From a virus, in the IMG/VR virus record IMGVR_UViG_3300022562_001029, positions 1 through 24,490 of that record: 24,490 nt of DNA; one strand, written 5' to 3'. Positions 1 to 4,660 of the stretch are shown here, one piece after another (the stretch's first letter is position 1; each line of letters starts with the position of its first letter). The position numbers and the translations under genes were made by a program. The notes under the pieces are model-generated. The model was not told the DNA's origin. It saw only the letters and a program-made list of their open reading frames with translations, and ran no database searches.

Positions 1-5
1 TACAG

Positions 6-33
6 CTAGTGCCAACTAAAAATGTAGCACTAG
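6..33 (+). other. Perfect 7-bp hairpin at the left edge of the RNA cluster
   Basis: Bases 6-12 (CTAGTGC) are exactly complementary to 27-33 (GCACTAG), with a 14-nt A-rich loop. The hairpin ends three bases before the tRNA-like element at 37. It may be the last hairpin of a structure that starts outside the window, or a processing signal in the tRNA leader. No U-tract follows, so it does not look like a terminator. Seen directly; role unknown. Confidence 0.4.
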
Positions 34-36
34 AAC

Positions 37-107
37 CGGGATGTAGTGCATTGGGTAAGCATCCTACCCAAGGGTAGGGGATAGCGGTTCGATTCCGTTC
101 GCCCCGG
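37..107 (+). tRNA. tRNA-like element with a 4-nt anticodon loop
   Basis: Canonical tRNA parts are visible in order. Acceptor 37-43 pairs with 100-106 (one A-C mismatch, one G-U). T44/A45 occupy positions 8/9. The D stem is GTGC 46-49 with GCAT 59-62, around a loop containing GGG. The anticodon stem CTACC 64-68 pairs with GGTAG 73-77. A 5-nt variable region (78-82) precedes a T arm 83-87/95-99 with a perfect TTCGATT loop (88-94). The discriminator would be G107 and no CCA is encoded. The oddity is the anticodon loop, only C69-A70-A71-G72, three bases short of seven and without U33. Everything else has normal spacing. It may be a pseudo-tRNA, a decoy or a structural element; no amino acid can be assigned. 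Confidence 0.6.
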
Positions 108-120
108 CAAATTAAAAATT

Positions 121-237
121 AGACCTGCAAAGACTAATTGGTGTAAGATTGAATACGGCCCTGTGCGAATAGAAGCACCTGTCGGACATTTTCCGGACGC
201 CTGAACATCACTGAAAAATTTCAACCTTTGCAGGTTT
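121..237 (+). ncRNA. Structured RNA domain A, closed by a 10-12 bp helix
   Basis: Bases 123-132 (ACCTGCAAAG) are perfectly complementary to 226-235, and the flanking G122/T236 and A121/T237 can extend the helix to 12 bp. Two hairpins lie inside: 163-166 with 175-178 (GTGC/GCAC), and 181-186 with 192-198 (GTCGGA with TCC, a bulged G, then GAC). An isolated 10-bp perfect inverted repeat 93 nt apart with nested hairpins and no open reading frame is good evidence for a folded RNA. The segment 136-146 resembles a tRNA D loop (TTGGT), but no T loop is present. I do not recognise an Rfam family. Confidence 0.45.
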
Positions 238-240
238 TAA

Positions 241-252
241 CGTTCTTTGACA
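241..252 (+). promoter_or_regulatory. boxA-like antitermination site
   Basis: The sequence CGTTCTTTGACA resembles the boxA element (E. coli TGCTCTTTAACA) and, more closely, the GTTCTTTGACA found just upstream of 16S rRNA in Bacteroidetes. boxA RNA binds NusB-S10 and makes RNA polymerase resistant to Rho on untranslated transcripts. Its place inside a long noncoding, highly structured tract, just before a 12-bp closing helix, mirrors an rRNA leader. Alternative reading: TTGACA at 247-252 as a -35 box, with a poor -10 (TAATCT) at 271-276. Confidence 0.5.
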
Positions 253-258
253 TCTTAT

Positions 259-416
259 AAAAACAATATCTAATCTTTAGGCATCATGAGTCGCAATCAT
301 GCAATAATATCGATCATCAAAGGAACCCTCTGCCAAGATCGAGGTTGTTAACATTCTGCAATTACTCTAGAGCTATGATTGTAGTTTGGGGGAAACAACG
401 AGTGGATATTGTTTTT
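259..416 (+). ncRNA. Structured RNA domain B, 12-bp closing helix with three internal hairpins
   Basis: Bases 259-270 (AAAAACAATATC) are perfectly complementary to 405-416, 134 nt apart. Inside, three hairpins follow one another. Hairpin one is 285-289/297-301 (CATGA/TCATG, 7-nt loop). Hairpin two is 310-315/337-342 (TCGATC/GATCGA). Hairpin three is 344-349/394-399 (GTTGTT/AACAAC), which encloses a 9-bp helix 356-364/376-384 with two G-U pairs. This is a classic multibranch fold. It begins seven bases after the boxA-like site. No coding capacity and no family recognised. Confidence 0.5.
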
Positions 417-427
417 GAAAATATTGG

Positions 428-512
428 TAAAGCTTTAGTCTTAGCATTAGATTTATGTGGCCGTAGACACAAAAGATTGAGTGTTGTACCAAAAGACTAA
501 GTTTTAGCTTTA
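428..512 (+). ncRNA. Structured RNA domain C
   Basis: TAAAGCT 428-434 pairs with AGCTTTA 506-512, and after a 5-nt one-sided bulge (501-505) TTAGTC 435-440 pairs with GACTAA 495-500. This gives 13 bp in two stacked segments. A small inner hairpin, TGTG 456-459 with CACA 468-471, lies in the apical part. The domain sits between domain B and the permuted tRNA domain, with only 2-11 nt on either side. Function unknown. Confidence 0.4.
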
Positions 513-575
513 ACGGATTGTACCAGTGTTTATACCAACCTTAAGACGGGGGTTTGACTCCCCTTCGGGGCGCGA

Positions 576-593
576 TGGTCAGAGAGCTGATCA
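576..593 (+). other. Hairpin in the spacer of the permuted tRNA
   Basis: TGGTCA 576-581 pairs with TGATCA 588-593 (one G-U), with a 6-nt loop GAGAGC. It begins four bases after the discriminator G572 of the upstream tRNA half, so it may position the 3'-end processing cut. Seen directly; role inferred. Confidence 0.35.
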
Positions 594-635
594 TTACACC
601 AGTTTTTAATTAAGTTTTAGGATTTTCCAAACTCC

Positions 636-665
636 GGGCTGGTGGTGACCTTATTCCACCAGCCC
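636..665 (+). other. Perfect 10-bp GC-rich hairpin in the permuted tRNA spacer
   Basis: GGGCTGGTGG 636-645 is fully complementary to CCACCAGCCC 656-665, with a 10-nt loop. Only five bases (AACCT) separate it from the 5' end of the tRNA 5' half at 671, where an RNase P cut would be expected. No U-tract follows, so it is probably not a terminator but part of the folded spacer. Confidence 0.5.
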
Positions 666-743
666 AACCTGCCCCGGTAGTTTAGTGATTAGAACGTAGG
701 GTTTTAAATTGTTATCTTAAAATACACTGAATGTATCAATCCA

Positions 744-787
744 CACTTGCTTGTGAAAAGCAACTGACGTTTAATCAGTTTAAAGTG
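744..787 (+). ncRNA. Three-way-junction RNA element (domain E)
   Basis: CACTT 744-748 pairs with AAGTG 783-787. Directly inside lie a hairpin GCTT 749-752/AAGC 758-761 (5-nt loop) and a hairpin AACTGA 762-767/TCAGTT 775-780 (7-nt loop), leaving only two unpaired bases (781-782) at the junction. It starts two bases after the helix that closes the permuted tRNA domain. I checked it against a hammerhead core (CUGAUGA...GAAA) and it does not match. Function unknown. Confidence 0.4.
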
Positions 788-791
788 AAAA

Positions 792-823
792 ACCCCACGG
801 CGAAGGCGATTGACCCGTGGGGT
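792..823 (+). other. Perfect 9-bp hairpin upstream of the second tRNA-like element
   Basis: ACCCCACGG 792-800 pairs with CCGTGGGGT 815-823 around a 14-nt loop. It ends four bases before the tRNA-like element at 828, and no U-run follows. It is likely part of the precursor fold or a processing signal rather than a terminator. Confidence 0.45.
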
Positions 824-827
824 ACTT

Positions 828-896
828 GACGATGTGGTGCAGCGGTAAGACACACAGCTACGGATGTTTGCGGGGGTTCAAATCCTTCCATCGTCA
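828..896 (+). tRNA. tRNA-like element with a shortened anticodon arm
   Basis: Acceptor GACGATG 828-834 pairs perfectly with CATCGTC 889-895, and the discriminator is A896. The T arm is 872-876/884-888 (two G-U) with the loop TTCAAAT. The D loop AGCGGTAA 841-848 has A14, G15, G18, G19 and A21. The D stem closes as GTG 837-839 with CAC 851-853 only if A850 is bulged. Between the D stem and the T arm there are 18 nt instead of 22-23, so a normal 17-nt anticodon arm does not fit. The best local hairpin is ACA/TGT with the 8-nt loop GCTACGGA (857-864). CCA is not encoded. A tRNA-finding program might report it as Arg(ACG), but that assignment is unsafe. It could be a degenerate tRNA or a tRNA-like structural RNA. 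Confidence 0.6.
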
Positions 897-942
897 CGAT
901 CCCTTTTCATAACGGGGTGATTTAGGTTTTGGTTGATTGGTA

Positions 943-968
943 AAGCCCGGTGTTGGCCGGGCTTCTTT
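943..968 (+). terminator. Terminator-like hairpin closing the RNA cluster
   Basis: AAGCCCGG 943-950 pairs with CCGGGCTT 957-964 (8 bp, 6-nt loop), followed by the weak U-rich tail CTTTA. It lies between the last tRNA-like element and the first protein gene at 1000. It is the expected 3' end of the RNA transcript, although the short U-tract suggests partial read-through into the downstream genes. Confidence 0.55.
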
Positions 969-999
969 AGGACTTACTTTTAACTTAAAATAGAAGCAA

Positions 1000-1263
1000 A
1001 TGAAAATGAAAATTGACAAAGTGACACATGCGTTGGTCGGCTATGCAATAGGTTTGACCTTCTCATTTTGGCATCTGTGGATTGCCTTTGCTCTTTTTGC
1101 TTTTTTTGGATGGGCCAAAGAAATGTATGACAAATATAAAGCAAATCCTACCGGGTTCAATGCAAACGACATGTATGCTACTTGGTTAGGTGGATTACTT
1201 GGCGTTGGGGCATACGCCTTGATCTGTGAATTCTTTTTGGACATTAATTTATTCACAATATGA
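1000..1263 (+). CDS. Small YfiM/DUF2279-like membrane protein
   Basis: 87-residue hydrophobic protein. Its sequence follows the pattern of small phage and YfiM-like envelope proteins: an early D-K-x-x-H (residues 6-10), a Gly-containing hydrophobic stretch (about 12-37), a W-A-K-E-M-Y-D-K-Y turn, then N-D-M-x-A-T-W-x-G-G-x-x-G and a last hydrophobic segment. Two or three membrane segments are likely. Proteins of this type often sit near phage lysis genes, but their biochemical role is not established. It is the first gene after the RNA cluster, and its stop overlaps the next start (ATGA), so the two are probably co-translated. Family placement is from memory of the motif, so treat it as tentative. 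Confidence 0.6.
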   Translation: MKMKIDKVTHALVGYAIGLTFSFWHLWIAFALFAFFGWAKEMYDKYKANPTGFNANDMYATWLGGLLGVGAYALICEFFLDINLFTI

Positions 1264-1526
1264 CCTACTTAACTGCCACATTACAAGGTATCGCAATGGT
1301 CGTATGTGCTTTTTTTGTGATACTTGCAAACAAAAAATACAAGATGGCGCAATCAACTTTGGACGAAGCTAAAGCAAGATGGAAAGAGGTTGAGGAATTA
1401 AATAATGCTGTGGCAGTGCAAATCAAATTTGATCAAGAAATTTTGGAAAAAACAAAGAATTTACTGGCTGAAACAAGGAGGGTGCAAAATCAAATTGCAA
1501 ATACTTCAAGAAACATTTTAAATTAA
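1260..1526 (+). CDS. Single-pass membrane protein with cytoplasmic or periplasmic coiled coil
   Basis: 88 residues. A hydrophobic segment (about residues 8-24, ending before N-K-K-Y-K) is followed by a long charged amphipathic helix to the C-terminus, rich in A/E/K/Q with heptad-like spacing (about 30-80). This layout resembles inner-membrane spanins or small holin-associated proteins, but there is no diagnostic motif. It overlaps the upstream membrane gene by four bases (ATGA), and the pair could be a small lysis or envelope module separate from the minus-strand one at 20956-22591. Function otherwise unknown. Confidence 0.65.
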   Translation: MTYLTATLQGIAMVVCAFFVILANKKYKMAQSTLDEAKARWKEVEELNNAVAVQIKFDQEILEKTKNLLAETRRVQNQIANTSRNILN

Positions 1527-1545
1527 TTTTTAATCATTAACCATT

Positions 1546-2460
1546 ATGGCTGTAACTAAATTGACAAAAACAGCGTTGGTCGCCGCACACGACGAGATCG
1601 ACAAGGAAGTGGGTATCCAACCCCCATTGAAAGAAGACATGAAATTGGATAAGTACGCTAAAGAGCTGTACGATACCATCAATGACCTTGAAATTGACAA
1701 GGAAGAAATCAAAGGTTTCTCCAAAGACACTCAAAAGGTTATTGCACTTTTGCAGGAAAAATTTGGTGACGAAGAAGAAGAAGAAGAAGAAGAAGTCGAA
1801 GAAGAAGAAGCAGAAGAGGAGGAAGTCGAAGAAGAAGAGGAAGTCGAAGAAGAAGAAGAGGAGGAGGAAGAAGAAAAGCCCGCTCCTAAAAAGTCTTCAA
1901 AGAAAGCCCCGGCCAAACCAGCTGCAAAATCTTCGAAGAAAAAACCCGAACCTGAACCCGAACCGGAAGAAGAAGAAGAGGAGGAGGAAGAGGAGGAAGA
2001 AGTCGAAGAAGTGAAGCCTACGAAGAAAAAAGGCAAAACTCCAGCGAAGGAAACACCCAAGCCAAAAGCAGCCACCAAAAAGGGCAAATCCGCCCCGGTA
2101 GAAGAAGAAACCGAAGAGGAAGAAGAAGAAGCCGAGGAGGAAGAAAAACCCGCTAAAAAGGGCAAAAACAAGGCTAAAAAAGAAGAAGCTGAAGAAGAAG
2201 AAAAATCGGCCAAAAAAGTGCAACGAAACGCAAGCTATCCTAAACGGCAAGCCGCAGTTGATTCGCTTACTGCATCCAAAAAAGGTTTAACCTTGGATCA
2301 GTGGACTGAAAAAATGAATTCGTTGTACGTTAAAAATGGTGGCCCGGACAACCTATCAGGTACGAAAGTATTTTTGCAGCTGGTAGCTCCTACGTTGGAA
2401 GCGTTCGGAACAATCAAAAAATCCGGTAAAGGGCCGGGTGCGATTTACAAACTGGCGTAA
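1546..2460 (+). CDS. Glu/Lys/Pro-repeat acidic protein with a C-terminal globular domain
   Basis: 304 residues in three parts. The N-terminal part (1-76) is a plausible helical domain. Residues about 77-225 are low complexity: long Glu runs alternate with basic KPAPKKSSKK-like and Pro-Glu segments. The C-terminal part (about 226-304) looks globular: residues from Y-P-K-R-Q through a helix-rich region to G-P-G-A-I-Y-K-L-A, a pattern reminiscent of a winged helix. The alternating acid/base tails recall nucleoid or histone-like proteins, and resemble the tail of the ssDNA-binding protein at 11770. A DNA- or histone-like-protein-binding role is inferred only. The coding strand is almost pure purine in the Glu runs. 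A strong terminator follows at 2498. Confidence 0.75.
   Translation: MAVTKLTKTALVAAHDEIDKEVGIQPPLKEDMKLDKYAKELYDTINDLEIDKEEIKGFSKDTQKVIALLQEKFGDEEEEEEEEVEEEEAEEEEVEEEEEVEEEEEEEEEEKPAPKKSSKKAPAKPAAKSSKKKPEPEPEPEEEEEEEEEEEEVEEVKPTKKKGKTPAKETPKPKAATKKGKSAPVEEETEEEEEEAEEEEKPAKKGKNKAKKEEAEEEEKSAKKVQRNASYPKRQAAVDSLTASKKGLTLDQWTEKMNSLYVKNGGPDNLSGTKVFLQLVAPTLEAFGTIKKSGKGPGAIYKLA
1769..2215 (+). repeat. GAA/GAG purine microsatellite tracts
   Basis: Successive GAA/GAG codon runs (main blocks near 1769-1877, 1966-2011, 2101-2150 and 2180-2204) make the plus strand almost all purine. Such tracts are prone to replication slippage and can form triplex DNA. Because every unit is a codon, copy changes would keep the frame and only alter the length of the acidic tail. 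Confidence 0.8.
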
Positions 2461-2497
2461 ATTCCTATCCCTAATATCTCTATCTAGTTTACCGAAA

Positions 2498-2527
2498 GGG
2501 TGTGGTGTGTCACCACACCCTTATTTT
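2498..2527 (+). terminator. Strong intrinsic terminator
   Basis: GGGTGTGGTG 2498-2507 pairs perfectly with CACCACACCC 2511-2520 (10 bp, 3-nt loop TGT), followed by TTATTTT. It ends the transcript of the acidic-protein gene. The next start codon is only nine bases past the U-tract, so the methylase gene must depend on read-through, or antitermination, or on a promoter within or upstream of this hairpin. Confidence 0.85.
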
Positions 2528-2536
2528 CACTTAGCT

Positions 2537-3331
2537 ATGATCATACGCAGACTTGGAAATAAAAAAGCTATCGCTAAGAAGATAATCCCACACTTCCCAA
2601 AACACAGGTTGTATATTGAGCCTTTCTTCGGGGCTGGTGGTATGTTCTTTGAAAAGCCTTTGGCAAAGTACAATTTTGTCAATGATATAGATTCGGACGT
2701 TTACAATGTATTTGATGTCATAATGCACCGTTTTGATGAATTGGTACAAATGGTAACGTTAATGCCAATCCATCAAAAACTGTTGGAACATTGGCAGACA
2801 AATGAAGAAACTGATCCAATCTTAAAGGCTATACGTTTCATATTCTTGTCGAATTACACTTTGTACGGGGCAGGAAATACGATGAGATTCACTTCCAGCA
2901 ATTCAAAGAAAATTCTCCTTGATATGATATGGAAGGTAAACAAGCACATGATGCACGTTCAATTTGCTTGCAAGGATTACCGGGAATTTCTGAAAGCTTA
3001 TTCCGTCAAAGAAAATGAAAAAGGGGTTACTTTTATTTATTGTGATCCACCGTACTTACACACGGGGAATAATTATGCGGAAGGTTTTTCCAAACAGGAT
3101 AGTAAAGACCTATTTGCGGCGTTGCAAGCTACCGGATGCAAGTGGGCAATGAGTGAGTTTGATTCCCCTTTCATTTTAAGACAGGCGCAGCAGCTTGGTT
3201 TGAACGTTATTCTAATTGGTGAACGCACCAATATCAAAAATAAACGAACTGAAATTTTGATTACAAACTATCAAAACAAAGCCGGAATGTTTTCATACCA
3301 CGACATAAAAAACAACAAACATGAAAGTTAA
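2537..3331 (+). CDS. DNA adenine methylase, D12 class (Dam-like)
   Basis: 264-residue N6-adenine methyltransferase that transfers a methyl group from S-adenosylmethionine to adenine, typically in GATC for this class. The N-terminal R-L-G-N-K-K and E-P-F-F-G-A-G-G (28-35) form the SAM-binding motif I; the catalytic motif IV D-P-P-Y is at 170-173; the conserved N-D-I-D follows strand two. Length is normal for the class. I chose ATG 2537 because the family begins exactly at the R-x-L-G-x-K motif and an upstream in-frame ATG (2438) would read through the terminator hairpin. The start codon overlaps a TGATCA palindrome (GATC 2539-2542). The gene overlaps the clamp gene start by 11 bases. It probably protects phage DNA from host restriction. 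Confidence 0.9.
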   Translation: MIIRRLGNKKAIAKKIIPHFPKHRLYIEPFFGAGGMFFEKPLAKYNFVNDIDSDVYNVFDVIMHRFDELVQMVTLMPIHQKLLEHWQTNEETDPILKAIRFIFLSNYTLYGAGNTMRFTSSNSKKILLDMIWKVNKHMMHVQFACKDYREFLKAYSVKENEKGVTFIYCDPPYLHTGNNYAEGFSKQDSKDLFAALQATGCKWAMSEFDSPFILRQAQQLGLNVILIGERTNIKNKRTEILITNYQNKAGMFSYHDIKNNKHES

Positions 3332-4337
3332 AACGTCAGACTTCAAAGAAGCTATCAATGCGGTGAAACCTGCATTAGCCAAACAAGAAATTATTGAGCA
3401 GTCAACATCATTTGCATTTTTGGGCAAAGAAGTTGCGGCGTACAATGATGAACTTTGCATCCGTTGCCCCCTTCCGAAAGGTTTGAAACTGAAGGGTGTC
3501 ATCAAATCTGAAGAGCTTTTAAAGCTCCTTCCAAAACTATCGAAAGAAGAATTTGAAATTGACATAACTGAAAACGAAGTCGTAATGAAAGCTGGTCGGG
3601 CAAAGGCCGGGTTTGCTTTGGCTTCAGAAATTTTGCTACCACTTGACGAGGAAGTCGCAGAAATGGGAGATTGGGAAGAACTTCCAGCAACTTTCGGGAC
3701 TGCTTTGAAGTTTGCAGCCAATACAGCTGCAAAGGGTGATAGTGACCCTAAATTACTTTGTGTCCATATCGTAGAAAGCGGTATCGTTGAAGCAACAGAC
3801 AACTACCGCATGCTGATTTGGGATTTTGGTGAAGCCTTGGGTATTTCAGAGGCTATGATTCGGGCTTCATCCGCAAAGGAAATTGCCTCACTTATGCCAA
3901 CACACACGGCATCAGGTGAAGGTTGGGTACACTTCAAGAATGAAGAAGGTGTCATTATTAGCTGCCGTTTGATCGATGAACAATTCATTGATACGAGCAG
4001 GATTAATACTGGCTTTGATGGGAAGAAAATCACCTTTCCGAAAGAAATCCTCGAAGTGTTAGACAAGGCGTCCGTGATTGGACAAAAGCGTGAAGATTCA
4101 GGGGTCACGCTGGCGTTCAAGAACGGGCGCATCCTTGTAACAAGTGAAAGTGAATCAACTTGGTTCAAGGAAACTGTACCCTACAAAGGGGTTGAAGGAT
4201 TTTCATTTGCAATTCAACCTTACCTCTTAAAAGACATTCTGAAAGACAACATGGAATGTGTCATTAACAAGGGAATGCTGAAGTTCTCTAGCGACCAGTG
4301 GGTTTATATCACATCAACAAGGGAGTACACAGAATGA
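3321..4337 (+). CDS. DNA polymerase sliding clamp (beta-clamp-like)
   Basis: 338 residues, close to the size of bacterial DnaN (about 366). The fold signature is three repeated clamp domains: an N-terminal K-T-S-D-F-K-E-A-I-N-A-V start, a middle section with L-K-F-A-A-N and V-E-A-T-D-N-Y-R-M (the typical T-D-x-x-R-L of beta clamps), and a third ending I-T-S-T-R. The clamp encircles DNA and tethers the polymerase. Context supports this: polymerase modules are at 4660 and 6409 and a clamp loader at 8856. It overlaps the upstream methylase by 11 bases and the next gene by four (ATGA). Sequence is divergent, so the call rests on pattern and neighbourhood. Confidence 0.75.
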   Translation: MKVKTSDFKEAINAVKPALAKQEIIEQSTSFAFLGKEVAAYNDELCIRCPLPKGLKLKGVIKSEELLKLLPKLSKEEFEIDITENEVVMKAGRAKAGFALASEILLPLDEEVAEMGDWEELPATFGTALKFAANTAAKGDSDPKLLCVHIVESGIVEATDNYRMLIWDFGEALGISEAMIRASSAKEIASLMPTHTASGEGWVHFKNEEGVIISCRLIDEQFIDTSRINTGFDGKKITFPKEILEVLDKASVIGQKREDSGVTLAFKNGRILVTSESESTWFKETVPYKGVEGFSFAIQPYLLKDILKDNMECVINKGMLKFSSDQWVYITSTREYTE

Positions 4338-4660
4338 AACCATCCCGTAAGTTACTTGTAATGGTTGAAAGCCCCTACGCCGGGGATATTCAAAAAAACG
4401 TAGCGTATGCAAGAAAGTGCATGCGTGATAGTCTTGATAGGGGTGAAGCCCCATTCGTCAGCCATTTGCTTTACACACAAGTGCTGGATGATAATGTTCC
4501 TGAATTGCGTAGGCAGGGTATTGACTCCGGGTTAGCTTGGGGGTTCATTGCTGATAAGTATGTCTTCTACATTGATTATGGTTATTCACAGGGAATGACG
4601 GATGCTAGGAACTTTGCGATACAATTTGGAATTACAATTGAAGAAAGGAAAATTCTATAA
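4334..4660 (+). CDS. DUF7768-like small protein (nucleotide-binding-like fold)
   Basis: 108 residues. The pattern V-E-S-P-Y-A-G-D-I-x-x-N-V-x-Y-A-R at the N-terminus, followed by G-E-A-P-F-V-S-H-L-L-Y-T-Q-V-L-D-D and a late S-x-G-M-x-x-x-A-R-x-F-A, matches the common phage and bacterial DUF7768 family, which looks related to nucleoside 2-deoxyribosyltransferases. Enzymatic activity is not established. I chose ATG 4334 because it forms an ATGA overlap with the clamp stop and matches the family start; an upstream in-frame ATG at 4298 would add 12 residues inside the clamp. It overlaps the following gene by one base (TAATG). Confidence 0.75.
   Translation: MKPSRKLLVMVESPYAGDIQKNVAYARKCMRDSLDRGEAPFVSHLLYTQVLDDNVPELRRQGIDSGLAWGFIADKYVFYIDYGYSQGMTDARNFAIQFGITIEERKIL

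Larger units (their letters stand above)
515..742 (+). tRNA. Circularly permuted tRNA (3' half before 5' half), anticodon UUA if joined
   Basis: A tRNA 3' half at 539-572 precedes its 5' half at 671-708. The acceptor stem is 671-677 (GCCCCGG) with 565-571 (TCGGGGC), 7/7 with one G-U. The anticodon stem is 697-701 (TAGGG) with 539-543 (CCTTA), 5/5 with one G-U. The D stem is 680-683/692-695; the T stem is 548-552/560-564 with a 7-nt loop TTTGACT; the variable loop is AGAC. Tertiary positions fit: U8-A14, G15-C48, G18-U55, U54-A58, G53-C61, and A19-U56 replacing G19-C56. The 7-nt loop 702-708 (TTTTAAA) gives anticodon UUA, which would read the stop codon UAA. The leader 515-538 pairs with the trailer 709-742 over about 21 bp, extending the anticodon stem as in permuted pre-tRNAs. 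The 98-nt spacer 573-670 links the acceptor ends. It could instead be a tRNA-like domain of a larger RNA. Confidence 0.55.

Noticed and set aside
30-224. Open frame of 64 codons on the minus strand across the tRNA-like region
   Set aside because: It lies over a tRNA-like element and RNA domain A, has no coupling with neighbours and no recognisable composition; a chance frame.
671-708. 5' exon of a tRNA with a group I intron in the anticodon loop
   Set aside because: No 3' exon with matching acceptor (CCGGGGC) follows downstream, and no group I core is recognisable; the matching 3' half is upstream.
515-742. Permuted or two-piece tmRNA instead of a permuted tRNA
   Set aside because: The 5' half has a full D stem and an anticodon stem that pairs with the 3' half, and the acceptor lacks the G3-U70 identity pair for alanine; no tag frame is evident. 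A tRNA is the simpler reading.
744-787. Hammerhead ribozyme
   Set aside because: It is a three-way junction but lacks the CUGAUGA and GAAA core elements in the needed order.
1731-2213. Long minus-strand poly-Ser frame opposite the acidic gene
   Set aside because: GAA/GAG runs read as TTC/CTC (Ser/Phe) on the other strand; an artefact of purine tracts. The same applies to 12459-12929.
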